From an uncultured Oscillospiraceae bacterium (GTDB taxonomy: Bacteria; Bacillota; Clostridia; Oscillospirales; Oscillospiraceae): a stretch of DNA of 35,271 bases. Both the position numbers and the translations under genes were made by a program. The notes below the pieces were generated by a model. The model was not told the DNA's origin, searched no databases, and was given only the letters and a program-made list of their open reading frames with translations. Positions 28,322 to 35,271 of the stretch are shown piece after piece. The stretch covers positions 1 through 35,271 of the forward strand of contig CAKUKL010000001.1 in NCBI GenBank assembly GCA_934662925.1, read 5' to 3'. The stretch's first letter is position 1; each line of letters starts with the position of its first letter.

Positions 28322-29146
28322 ATGGAAAATAAATCGATTTTATCCACGGCTACGGAACACCTTCATCTGGAAGAAGATAACGGCGTTGTGACCCTTACCA
28401 TCAGCCGGCCCAAGCAGCTCAATTCCCTGAACTATGAGATCATGGGCGATCTGGAGAACCTCTTTATCCAGCTGGAAGCGGACCAGACGGTCCGGGGCGT
28501 GATCATCACCGGCGAGGGCCGCGGCTTTGTGGCCGGGGCGGACATTAATGAGATCTATGCCGACCGCGAGAACACGAACCGGAACGTGGGCATCCGTTTT
28601 CAGGACTACCTGACGAAGGTCCACCGCACCTACAACTGTATCGCGAATCTGTCCAAGCCCGTGATCGCCGCCGTGAACGGCTTTGCGCTGGGCGGCGGCT
28701 GCGAGCTGGCGCTGTGCTGCGACATCATTATTGCCAGCACCAAGGCGAAGTTCGGCCTGCCCGAGGCGAAGCTGGGCATCATCCCCACCTATATGGGGAC
28801 TCAGCGCCTGCCCCGCGCCATTGGCACACTCAAGGCGAAGGAACTGATGTATACCTCCCGCTTTATGGACGGGCAGGAGGCGGCGGCCTGCGGGCTGGCT
28901 AACCAGTGCGTGGAGCCGGAGGAACTGCTCCCTGCCGCCCGTGCGATGATGGACACCATTCTCCAGCGTGCGCCCCTGAGCATCCGCTACATGAAGCTGG
29001 CGGTAAACAACGGGAGCGAAATGCCGCTGGCGGAAGCCTGCGAGTACGAGCGCGCTCTGGGCGGCCTGTGTCTGGCCACTGACGACTGTAAGGAAGGCGT
29101 GGATGCGTTCGTTGAGAAGCGCGATCCGCATTTCCAGAACAAGTAA
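28322..29146 (+). CDS. Enoyl-CoA hydratase (crotonase family) 1
   Basis: A 274-residue crotonase-fold protein. GEGRGFVAGADINEIY forms part of the oxyanion hole, FALGGGCELALCCDI gives Glu128 and KFGLPEAKLGIIPTYMGTQR gives Glu148, the two catalytic acids of true hydratases. It should hydrate crotonyl-CoA to (S)-3-hydroxybutyryl-CoA. PTYMGTQRL replaces the usual PG-x-GGTQRL, a slightly unusual loop. It is one of two hydratases in the operon; differing substrates are likely. Shine-Dalgarno AGGAG precedes the ATG by about 8 nt. Confidence 0.9.
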   Translation: MENKSILSTATEHLHLEEDNGVVTLTISRPKQLNSLNYEIMGDLENLFIQLEADQTVRGVIITGEGRGFVAGADINEIYADRENTNRNVGIRFQDYLTKVHRTYNCIANLSKPVIAAVNGFALGGGCELALCCDIIIASTKAKFGLPEAKLGIIPTYMGTQRLPRAIGTLKAKELMYTSRFMDGQEAAACGLANQCVEPEELLPAARAMMDTILQRAPLSIRYMKLAVNNGSEMPLAEACEYERALGGLCLATDDCKEGVDAFVEKRDPHFQNK

Positions 29147-29224
29147 GGATAAACGCAATGGGCCCGAGTGGCCGCGGCATATGAGATCATCGGCCGCAGA
29201 ACAGCGGAAAAGGAGCGAATATAT

Positions 29225-30370
29225 ATGAAAAACTTCAAGTTGGTCAAACCGGAGCAGGAGGATATCCTGAGCCTGCTCAAGACGATCGCGGAAAAGGAAC
29301 TGGCCCCCAAGGTGGCCGAGCTTGACGAAAAGGGCGAGTTCCCCATGGATGTGTTCAACAAGTTCTGCGACGCGGGACTTTATGCCATGAACATTCCCGA
29401 GGAATACGGCGGGCTGGGCCTTGACCTGAAGACCCGGGTGCTGCTCCACGAGGAGCTGGGCAAGGTGGACGCCGGTTTCTCCTTCGCGTTCTTCATCAAC
29501 AGCAACAACGCGGACATCGTTCTCGATTACAGCACCAGCGACGCGCAGAAGGAGTACATCGCCAAGAAGGTCATGGAGGACCGTGCGCTCATCTCCGTGT
29601 GCATCACCGAACCCAACGCCGGTTCTGACGCCGCTGCGATGACGACCACCGCCGTCCGCGACGGGGACGATTACATCCTGAACGGCACCAAGTGCTTCAT
29701 CTCCGGAGCTCCGCTGGCCGACATTTTCATTGTCTGCGCAAAGACCGACAAGACCAAGGGTGCCAAGGGGATCTCCCTGTTCCTGGTCGAGCGGAAGGAC
29801 GGCGTCAAGGTCGGCAAAGAGGAAAACAAGATGGGCATCCGCCTGTCCAGCACCTCCGAGGTGATTTTGGAGGATGTGCGTGTTCCCGCTTCCGCGATGA
29901 TCGGTGAAGAGGGCAAGGGCTTTAAGTATATCATGGGCTATCTGGAGCATGTCCGCTTTACCACCATGGCGTGCGGCCTGGGCGCCGCGCAGCATGCGCT
30001 GGATCTGGCGGTGGACTACGCCAAGACCCGCGTTCAGTTCGGCAAGCCGATCATTGAGAATCAGGCGCTGGCCTTCAAGCTGTCCGACATCCATATCCGC
30101 ATCAGCGCGGCCAGATCCATGCTCCAATATGCGGCCGCCGTGGCCGACGCGCACCTGCCCATGGAGGATGTCAGCCCCGCCACCAAGGTGTTCGTGTCCG
30201 ACACGACGGTGTGGGCCTGCAACGAGGCCCTTCAGGTCTTTGGCGGGTACGGCTATATGAGAGAATATCCCATGGAGAAGCTCTACCGGGATGCGAGAAT
30301 TTTCCCGATCTTTGAGGGCACCAACGAGATCCAGAAGCTGGTCATCGCCCGTCTGCTGGAAAAGGGCTGA
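29225..30370 (+). CDS. Acyl-CoA dehydrogenase C (butyryl-CoA dehydrogenase candidate)
   Basis: A 381-residue acyl-CoA dehydrogenase. ITEPNAGSDAAAMTTTAVRD is the substrate/FAD loop, FGGYGYMREYPMEKLYRDAR leads to FPIFEGTNEIQKLVIARLLE with catalytic Glu364. It resembles clostridial butyryl-CoA dehydrogenases, which with EtfAB reduce crotonyl-CoA to butyryl-CoA while bifurcating electrons to ferredoxin. ATG 29225 is set by AAAGGAG; the frame to 29168 has no signal. With etfB encoded further on, it is the best Bcd candidate of the three dehydrogenases. Confidence 0.92.
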   Translation: MKNFKLVKPEQEDILSLLKTIAEKELAPKVAELDEKGEFPMDVFNKFCDAGLYAMNIPEEYGGLGLDLKTRVLLHEELGKVDAGFSFAFFINSNNADIVLDYSTSDAQKEYIAKKVMEDRALISVCITEPNAGSDAAAMTTTAVRDGDDYILNGTKCFISGAPLADIFIVCAKTDKTKGAKGISLFLVERKDGVKVGKEENKMGIRLSSTSEVILEDVRVPASAMIGEEGKGFKYIMGYLEHVRFTTMACGLGAAQHALDLAVDYAKTRVQFGKPIIENQALAFKLSDIHIRISAARSMLQYAAAVADAHLPMEDVSPATKVFVSDTTVWACNEALQVFGGYGYMREYPMEKLYRDARIFPIFEGTNEIQKLVIARLLEKG

Positions 30371-30373
30371 GCC

Positions 30374-30396
30374 GCTGCCGGAGCACATCCGGCAGC
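30374..30396 (+). promoter_or_regulatory. Intercistronic hairpin after dehydrogenase C
   Basis: GCTGCCGGA (30374-30382), loop GCACA, TCCGGCAGC (30388-30396), with no T-run after it. Like the one after abfD, it lies directly behind a gene whose enzyme is probably needed in quantity. Confidence 0.6.
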
Positions 30397-30430
30397 TGCC
30401 CGGATGAAATAAGTGCCGCGAGGTGATTTT

Positions 30431-31096
30431 GTGTTGGATCATGGGAAATGCGGAAGATCCTGCGTTGACTGCGGGTCGATCAAATGCGATACCGGACGGG
30501 GAAATTACCCGGATGATTTCTGCCTGACGACAATGCTGGATGAGGAAGAAAAAGGCGCGTTGATGGAGCTGTACGGTGACCCGGTGAACAAGGCCGTTAT
30601 GACGCAGGCCGCGCAGATCGAGTATGACGGATACTGCCGACTGACCCGGGTGGAGGAGACGGTCGAGTTTGCCCGGCGGATGGGCTTCCGCAGAATCGGG
30701 ATCGCGACCTGCGCGGGACTGATACAGGAGAGCAGGGCCCTGACGCGCATCCTTCGGGAAAACGGCTTCGAAGTGTTCGGAACTGTCTGCAAGGCCGGCG
30801 CGATCGACAAGACTCAGGTGGGGATCGCGCCGGAGTGCGAGAGCATAGGCCCGCATATGTGCAATCCCATCCTTCAGGCCAGACAGCTTGCCAGAGACAG
30901 GACGGAGTTCAATATTGTGGTCGGCCTCTGCGTGGGCCATGACAGCCTGTTTTATAAGTACACGGAAAGCCTGACGACCACCTTGGTCGTAAAAGACCGC
31001 GTGACCGTGCATAATCCCGCCGCAGTGCTCTATGCGGCAAACGGCTACTATAAAAAGAAGCTGAACGCCCTTTCGGAGGATGCGCCGCGGGAGTGA
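30431..31096 (+). CDS. DUF1847 family protein, Cys-rich N-terminus
   Basis: A 221-residue protein. The N-terminus holds Cys7, Cys11, Cys14 and Cys19 (GKCGRSCVDCGSIKC), with Cys31 nearby, suggesting a metal or Fe-S site. The body (FRRIGIATCAGLIQESRALT, FEVFGTVCKAGAIDK, NPILQARQLA, FNIVVGLCVGHDSLFYKYTE) matches DUF1847, a family of unknown function in anaerobes. GTG 30431 is chosen for AGGTGA 5 nt upstream. A redox role is suggested only by the cysteines and by the neighbouring flavoprotein genes. Confidence 0.8.
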   Translation: MLDHGKCGRSCVDCGSIKCDTGRGNYPDDFCLTTMLDEEEKGALMELYGDPVNKAVMTQAAQIEYDGYCRLTRVEETVEFARRMGFRRIGIATCAGLIQESRALTRILRENGFEVFGTVCKAGAIDKTQVGIAPECESIGPHMCNPILQARQLARDRTEFNIVVGLCVGHDSLFYKYTESLTTTLVVKDRVTVHNPAAVLYAANGYYKKKLNALSEDAPRE

Positions 31097-31148
31097 GCCG
31101 AGCGCATCCATCCGTGTGGGGCATATATAAGAAAGGTATCCGACAAGC

Positions 31149-31727
31149 ATGGAAGTCAGAGAAGCGATCAAAAAGCGAAGAAGCATACGGCGGTATAAGG
31201 ACACGCCCATCCCGGAGCAGGACCTGATGGAAATTCTGGAGGCGGGGCTGTACGCGCCGTCAGCAGTGAACCTTCAGCCATGGTATGTTGTGGCCATCCG
31301 CAGCGCGGAGGGCCGGAAGAAACTGGAGGAGACGATGGCCCACGTCTCCCGAGTGATGGAGCCCTCTCTGCGGGAGCGGTTTGCGAAGCATCCCGAGGTG
31401 GCGGCGGAGAGCACGAGGTTTATCCGGCAGCTGGGCGGTGCGCCCCTGTACATTCTGGTGTTTCAGATGAAGGACGAGTACAAAAAAACCGCCTCCACCA
31501 TTACGCAGAGCGTGGCAGCTGCCATCGAGAACATGCTGCTGGCCGCCACGGAAAAGGGGCTCGGGAGCTGCTGGCTCACCGCGCCGGTGGAGGCCGGGGC
31601 CGGAGATCAGCTCAGAGAGACCTTCGCGCCGGAAAAAGGAGAGTTGGTCGCGCTCCTCACTCTGGGGTATCCGGAAGTGATCCCCGAAATGCCGAAGAGA
31701 AAGCAGGGACGCTATGTCATCCTCTGA
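31149..31727 (+). CDS. Nitroreductase-family FMN oxidoreductase
   Basis: A 192-residue protein. MEVREAIKKRRSIRRYKDTP is the classic R-R-S-x-R FMN-phosphate motif. LYAPSAVNLQPWYVVAI, then ENMLLAATEKGLGSCWLTAP and LVALLTLGYPEVIP complete the nitroreductase fold. The family uses NAD(P)H and FMN; several members reduce enoates or act in dehalogenation and flavin chemistry rather than on nitro compounds. Position inside the CoA-ester operon suggests a physiological reductase step. The exact substrate is not predictable. Confidence 0.9.
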   Translation: MEVREAIKKRRSIRRYKDTPIPEQDLMEILEAGLYAPSAVNLQPWYVVAIRSAEGRKKLEETMAHVSRVMEPSLRERFAKHPEVAAESTRFIRQLGGAPLYILVFQMKDEYKKTASTITQSVAAAIENMLLAATEKGLGSCWLTAPVEAGAGDQLRETFAPEKGELVALLTLGYPEVIPEMPKRKQGRYVIL

Positions 31728-31767
31728 GGGGTGCCGTATCAGCGTCCAAAAAGGAGATCGTTGTGAA

Positions 31768-32964
31768 ATGAAAGAAGTAGTAATCGTCTCGGCGGCGCGG
31801 ACGCCGTTCGGGAAGTTCGGCGGCGGGCTGAAGGGGCTGCAGGCCAGCGACCTTGGCGGTCTGGCCATTAAAGAGGCCCTGAAGCGGGCCAACATCACCG
31901 GCGAGCAGGTGGACGAAGTGGTGTACGGCACCGTCATCGCCGCCGGTCAGGGGCAGGTGCCCGGCCGTCAGGCCTCTGTCAAGGGGGGCATCCCCCACAC
32001 CGTGCCCGTGGTCACCATCAACAAGGTGTGCGGCTCCGCTCTGAAGGCCGTCACCATCGGCGCACAGATGATCAAGGCCGGGGATGCCGACGTGGTAGTG
32101 TGCGGCGGCATGGAGTCCATGTCCAACGCCCCCTATCTGGTGAAGGAGACCCGCTGGGGCTCCCGCATGAACGACATCAAGATGAAGGACGCCATGGTGC
32201 TGGACGGCCTGTGGTGCCCGGAGAACGACGTGCACATGGCGGTCATCGGCGGGGCCGTGGCCGGAGAGTACGGCGTCACCCGTGAGATGCAGGACCAGTG
32301 GTCCTACCGCAGCCAGATGAAGTGGGCCGAGGGCGAGGCCAAGGGGGCCTTCGACGAGGAGCGCTTCCCCGTGGAGGTCGCGGGCAAGAAGGGCAAGGTC
32401 ACCGTGGTGGATAAGGACGAGGCCCCCCGCCCGGATACCACGCTGGAGGGCCTGGCCAAGCTGCCTGTCCTCTTTACCAAGGACGGCACCATTACCGCCG
32501 GCAACGCCCCCGGCACCAACGACGGCGCTTCCGCCGTGGTCATCATGAGCCGGGAGAAGGCCGAGGAGCTGGGCGCGCCCATTCTCGCCGTGATCCGCGG
32601 CTACGCGCAGGCCAGCCGGGAGTCCCGCTACATCGCCACCGTCCCCGGCCTTGCCATCCAGAAGCTCATGGAGAAGAACGGCCTCAACGTCGCGGACTTT
32701 GACGTGATGGAGATCAACGAGGCCTTCGCCGCCGTGCCGCTGGTGTCCTGTCTGGGCATCCTCAAGATGACCCCGGAGGAGATGGACGCCAAGGTAAATG
32801 TCAACGGTGGCGCGGTGGCCGTGGGCCACCCCATCGGCGCCACCGGCGCCCGCATCCTGATGACCATGATCTATGAGCTCAAGCGCTCCGGCAAGAAGTC
32901 CGGCGTGTGCGCCATCTGCTCCGGCATGGCTCAGGGCGACGCCGTCTGGATCGAAGTGGAATAA
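31768..32964 (+). CDS. thlA: Acetyl-CoA C-acetyltransferase (thiolase)
   Basis: A 398-residue biosynthetic-type thiolase. Nucleophile Cys88 is in INKVCGSALKAV, EINEAFAA follows, His354 is in AVGHPIGATGAR, and the acid/base Cys384 is in CSGMAQGDA. It cleaves acetoacetyl-CoA to two acetyl-CoA or condenses them. ATG 31768 is preferred; the frame back to 31714 overlaps the nitroreductase gene. It lies 19 bp before hbd, so both enzymes linking crotonyl-CoA to acetyl-CoA are together. Confidence 0.96.
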   Translation: MKEVVIVSAARTPFGKFGGGLKGLQASDLGGLAIKEALKRANITGEQVDEVVYGTVIAAGQGQVPGRQASVKGGIPHTVPVVTINKVCGSALKAVTIGAQMIKAGDADVVVCGGMESMSNAPYLVKETRWGSRMNDIKMKDAMVLDGLWCPENDVHMAVIGGAVAGEYGVTREMQDQWSYRSQMKWAEGEAKGAFDEERFPVEVAGKKGKVTVVDKDEAPRPDTTLEGLAKLPVLFTKDGTITAGNAPGTNDGASAVVIMSREKAEELGAPILAVIRGYAQASRESRYIATVPGLAIQKLMEKNGLNVADFDVMEINEAFAAVPLVSCLGILKMTPEEMDAKVNVNGGAVAVGHPIGATGARILMTMIYELKRSGKKSGVCAICSGMAQGDAVWIEVE

Positions 32965-32983
32965 ACAGGGGAGGACATCAAAC

Positions 32984-33835
32984 ATGAGCATTCAGACTGT
33001 TATGGTCATCGGCGCGGGCCAGATGGGCGGCGGTATCGCCCAGATCATGGCGCAGGCCGGGCACAAGACCTATCTCAACGACGTAAATCTGGACATCGTC
33101 AACAGCCGCATCGCCTTCATCGAGAAGCTGCTGACCAAGGACGTGTCCAAGGGAAAGATCACCGAGGAGCAGAAGGCCGCGGCGCTGGCCAACCTGATCC
33201 CCTCTGACGACCAGCACGACGCTGCGGACTGCGACCTCGTGGTGGAGGCCATCGTGGAGAACATGGAGATCAAGGCCAAGGTGTTCAAAAATCTGGACGG
33301 AATCTGCAAGCCGTCCTGTATTCTGGCCTCCAACACCTCATCTCTGCCCATCACGGAGATCGCCGCCGTCACCCAGCGGCCGGAAAAGGTCATCGGCATG
33401 CACTTCATGAATCCGGTGCCCGTGATGAAGCTGGTGGAGATCATCCGTGGTCTTGCCACCTCGGACGAGACCTATGAGATCATCAAAAACGAGTCTCTGG
33501 CCCTGAACAAGACCCCGGTGGAGGTCCGGGACGTGCCGGGCTTCATCTCCAACCGGGTGCTTCAGATCATGATCAACGAGGCCATCTACTGCCTGTACGA
33601 GGGCGTGGCCACCGCCGAGGACATCGACACCGTGATGAAGCTGGGCATGAACCACCCCATGGGTCCCCTTCAGCTGGCGGACTTCATCGGTCTGGACACC
33701 GTGCTGGCCATTATGGAGACGCTGTACGAGGGCTACGCGGACTGTAAGTACCGGCCCTGCCCGCTGCTGCGGCAGTATGTGAAGGCCGGCTGGCTGGGCA
33801 AGAAGTCCGGCCGTGGCTTCTACCGGTACGACTGA
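32984..33835 (+). CDS. hbd: 3-hydroxybutyryl-CoA dehydrogenase
   Basis: A 283-residue protein. The Rossmann fingerprint VIGAGQMGGGIAQIMAQAGH is at residues 8-27, and the catalytic His140 is in GMHFMNPVPVMKLVEII, with the NRVLQIMINEAIYCL dimer helix after it. It interconverts (S)-3-hydroxybutyryl-CoA and acetoacetyl-CoA with NAD(H). GGGGAGG precedes the ATG. The gene is the middle of a thiolase-hbd-crotonase block. Confidence 0.96.
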   Translation: MSIQTVMVIGAGQMGGGIAQIMAQAGHKTYLNDVNLDIVNSRIAFIEKLLTKDVSKGKITEEQKAAALANLIPSDDQHDAADCDLVVEAIVENMEIKAKVFKNLDGICKPSCILASNTSSLPITEIAAVTQRPEKVIGMHFMNPVPVMKLVEIIRGLATSDETYEIIKNESLALNKTPVEVRDVPGFISNRVLQIMINEAIYCLYEGVATAEDIDTVMKLGMNHPMGPLQLADFIGLDTVLAIMETLYEGYADCKYRPCPLLRQYVKAGWLGKKSGRGFYRYD

Positions 33836-33854
33836 GCGCGGCGGAGGGTACCCT

Positions 33855-34628
33855 GTGAACAATTGCGTAAATTGTACCGTTGAAAAAGGGGTCGCCATCG
33901 TGGTCATCGACCGGCCGGAGGCCCTCAACGCTCTGAATCAGCAGGTGCTGGTCGGGTTGTACGACACCATGGACGCGCTGGATAAAAACCCGGAGGTCAA
34001 GGTCGTGATCCTCACCGGCGCGGGGCAGAAGGCCTTTGCGGCGGGGGCGGACATCGCCGCCATGAGCGCCATGGACCCTAACGAGGCGATGATTTTTTCC
34101 CAAACCGGCCACCGCACCATGGACAAGGTGGCGGATATGCGGCCCTTTGTCATCGCTGCGGTGAACGGCTACGCGCTGGGCGGCGGCTGCGAGCTGGCCA
34201 TGGCCTGCGACATCCGCGTGGCCAGTGAGAAGGCCCGCTTCGGTATCCCGGAGGTGACGCTGGGGGTTGTCCCCGGCTTCGGCGGGACCCAGCGGCTGCC
34301 CCGGTTGGTGGGGCTGGGTCGGGCCAAGGAACTGCTGGCCACCGGCCGTCAGGTCAGGGCGGAGGAAGCCTTCCGCATCGGCCTTGTCAACGAGGTGACG
34401 GCGCCGGAGGATCTGCTGTCCCGCTGCATGGAGTTGGCGGAGCAGATTGCGGCAAACAGCACCGGCGCCATCGCGCTGGGCAAGCGAGCCATGGCCGCCG
34501 GCGCGGAGACAGATCTTTCCCATGGGCTGGAGTTGGAGCGGCAGGCCTTTGCCCTCACCTTTGCCAGCCCGGATCAGGCGGAGGGCATGGCCGCCTTCCT
34601 CGGAAAGCGGAAGGCGGAATTCAAGTAA
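33855..34628 (+). CDS. crt: 3-hydroxybutyryl-CoA dehydratase (crotonase) 2
   Basis: A 257-residue crotonase with both catalytic acids: Glu113 in YALGGGCELAMACDI and Glu133 in RFGIPEVTLGVVPGFGGTQR, plus AGADIAAM in the oxyanion-hole region. This is the canonical clostridial Crt type. GTG 33855 is set by GGAGGGT about 7 nt upstream. The N-terminus carries an unusual NNCVNC CxxC pair. It completes the crotonyl-CoA/acetoacetyl-CoA steps with hbd and thlA. Confidence 0.93.
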   Translation: MNNCVNCTVEKGVAIVVIDRPEALNALNQQVLVGLYDTMDALDKNPEVKVVILTGAGQKAFAAGADIAAMSAMDPNEAMIFSQTGHRTMDKVADMRPFVIAAVNGYALGGGCELAMACDIRVASEKARFGIPEVTLGVVPGFGGTQRLPRLVGLGRAKELLATGRQVRAEEAFRIGLVNEVTAPEDLLSRCMELAEQIAANSTGAIALGKRAMAAGAETDLSHGLELERQAFALTFASPDQAEGMAAFLGKRKAEFK

Positions 34629-34650
34629 GATCAACAGAAGGGATGACCGG

Positions 34651-34941
34651 ATGATGGACCGCAATGCGGTGGAGCAGGTACTGGCGCGGCGGGTGCGCCC
34701 CATGCTGGCCCGGCACGGCGGGGACCTGCGGCTGGTGGAGACCGGTGAGGACGGCAGTGTCACACTGGAGCTTCTTGGGGCCTGTGCCGGTTGTCCCTCC
34801 GCAGATCTGAGCATGAAGGGACTTGTAGAGAAGATCCTGCGGGAAGAATTCCCGGAGCTTCGCCGGGTGGAGCTGTTCCAGCCGGTGCCGGAGGACCTGC
34901 TGGCGCAAGCGCGGGCGCTCCTGCGGAGCGGAAGGGCATGA
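34651..34941 (+). CDS. NifU C-terminal-domain Fe-S scaffold protein
   Basis: A 96-residue protein: VEQVLARRVRPMLARHGGDL, then LELLGACAGCPSADLSMKGL, with Cys45-x-x-Cys48 as the NifU-like cluster site. The family carries or transfers [4Fe-4S] clusters. Within this operon it could mature AbfD, the one Fe-S enzyme obvious here, or an Etf partner. The stop overlaps the next start (ATGA). Confidence 0.88.
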   Translation: MMDRNAVEQVLARRVRPMLARHGGDLRLVETGEDGSVTLELLGACAGCPSADLSMKGLVEKILREEFPELRRVELFQPVPEDLLAQARALLRSGRA

Positions 34942-35180
34942 AGCGCGCGGTGAAATACTGCGGCGGCTGCCGGGCGGCCTATGACCGGCGGGCCTGTGTG
35001 CGGCAGCTGGAGGAGAAGCTGGGGCAGAGCCTCTGCCCGGCGGAGCCGGGCGCTGAATACGACGTACTTTATGTTGTGTGCGGCTGTACCGCCAGATGTG
35101 CGGACATTGCCGCCATCCGGGCGGGGAAGATCATCGTGATCGACGGGCCCGGACAGGAATTTGAGATAAAAAATAACTGA
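34938..35180 (+). CDS. Cys-rich protein, 80 residues, unknown
   Basis: Seven cysteines in 80 residues: Cys8 and Cys11 (YCGGC), Cys20, Cys33, Cys48, Cys50 and Cys54 (VVCGCTARC). A C-x-x-C plus C-x-C-x3-C arrangement suggests a metal or Fe-S site. It is translationally coupled to the NifU-like gene and lies 24 bp before etfB. I do not recognise a named family. A small electron carrier or maturation factor for the Etf/AbfD system is a reasonable inference, no more. Confidence 0.7.
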   Translation: MKRAVKYCGGCRAAYDRRACVRQLEEKLGQSLCPAEPGAEYDVLYVVCGCTARCADIAAIRAGKIIVIDGPGQEFEIKNN

Positions 35181-35204
35181 AACACTTGGAAAGTGAGGAA
35201 GCAA

Positions 35205-35271
35205 ATGAACATACTGGTATGTGTAAAACAGGTGCCGGACACGACGGAGATCAAGATCGATCCGGTGAAGA
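35205..35271 (+). CDS. etfB: Electron transfer flavoprotein beta subunit, cut by window end
   Basis: The visible 22 residues, MNILVCVKQVPDTTEIKIDP and on, are the standard EtfB N-terminus, with V-C-V-K-Q-V-P-D as the family signature. A GAGGAAG Shine-Dalgarno lies about 5 nt before the ATG. EtfB with EtfA takes electrons from acyl-CoA dehydrogenases or bifurcates them from NADH. It very probably continues into etfA outside the window. Confidence 0.9.
   Translation, partial: MNILVCVKQVPDTTEIKIDPVK

Noticed and set aside
28340..31210. Leftward ORF of 956 codons
   Set aside because: Antisense to crotonase 1, dehydrogenase C and the DUF1847 gene, all of which have clear family motifs; a GC-rich shadow frame.

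Overview
The window reads as a high-GC Clostridia chromosome. Oscillospiraceae-type butyrate producers are the best fit, which is an inference from base composition, a SpoVK/CbbX-like ATPase, and a butyryl/crotonyl-CoA gene set beside etfB; no 16S gene is present. It has three parts.

(1) Chromosomal left part, 1-3706. It holds a truncated zinc-ribbon gene, an AAA+ ATPase gene broken by a frameshift, prfB (release factor 2, in one uninterrupted frame), a 34-codon ORF with its own terminator, and a tRNA-Leu(UAA)/tRNA-fMet pair behind a near-consensus promoter.

(2) A 13.9-kb integrated element, 3748-17661, bounded by a perfect 45-bp repeat of the 3' half of tRNA-fMet. From the left it carries a tyrosine integrase with an inserted XRE-type helix-turn-helix, a CI-like repressor, and a divergent early operon (small HTH proteins, a DUF6291-like replication protein, a DnaC-like helicase loader). 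A phage-type sigma factor, a PD-(D/E)XK nuclease, a terminase-small-subunit-like protein and small proteins including a probable tail-assembly chaperone follow, then a tape-measure-like protein with five 53-residue glycine-zipper repeats. Beyond these lie a leftward operon of small proteins under a palindromic operator, a ribbon-helix-helix regulator and a Fic-fold protein with Gln in place of the catalytic His. No relaxase, portal, capsid or large terminase is visible, so I read it as a phage satellite or reduced prophage rather than an ICE. The right end (16.86-17.5 kb) holds no large gene but has an apparent small RNA, what looks like a type I toxin-antitoxin locus (25-codon ORF opposed by an antisense RNA with a perfect consensus promoter), and repeated integrase arm-type motifs matching the left end.

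(3) Chromosomal catabolic island, 17.7 kb to the end. A leftward TRAP transporter operon (dctP-dctQ-dctM) and a leftward LysR gene face a long rightward operon. That operon encodes a CoA-transferase, a MaoC hydratase, a pair of acyl-CoA dehydrogenases (the second lacks the catalytic Glu), 4-hydroxybutyryl-CoA dehydratase with all Fe-S ligands, a crotonase, a third acyl-CoA dehydrogenase, a DUF1847 protein, a nitroreductase, thiolase, 3-hydroxybutyryl-CoA dehydrogenase, a second crotonase, a NifU-like protein, a Cys-rich 80-residue protein and the start of etfB. Together they would import a carboxylate, activate it to a CoA ester, convert it to crotonyl-CoA, and then either reduce that to butyryl-CoA or oxidise it to two acetyl-CoA. 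The imported substrate cannot be named from sequence: no 4-hydroxybutyrate dehydrogenase is in the window, and the acyl-CoA dehydrogenase pair plus MaoC suggests a further step upstream of, or beside, the 4-hydroxybutyrate route.
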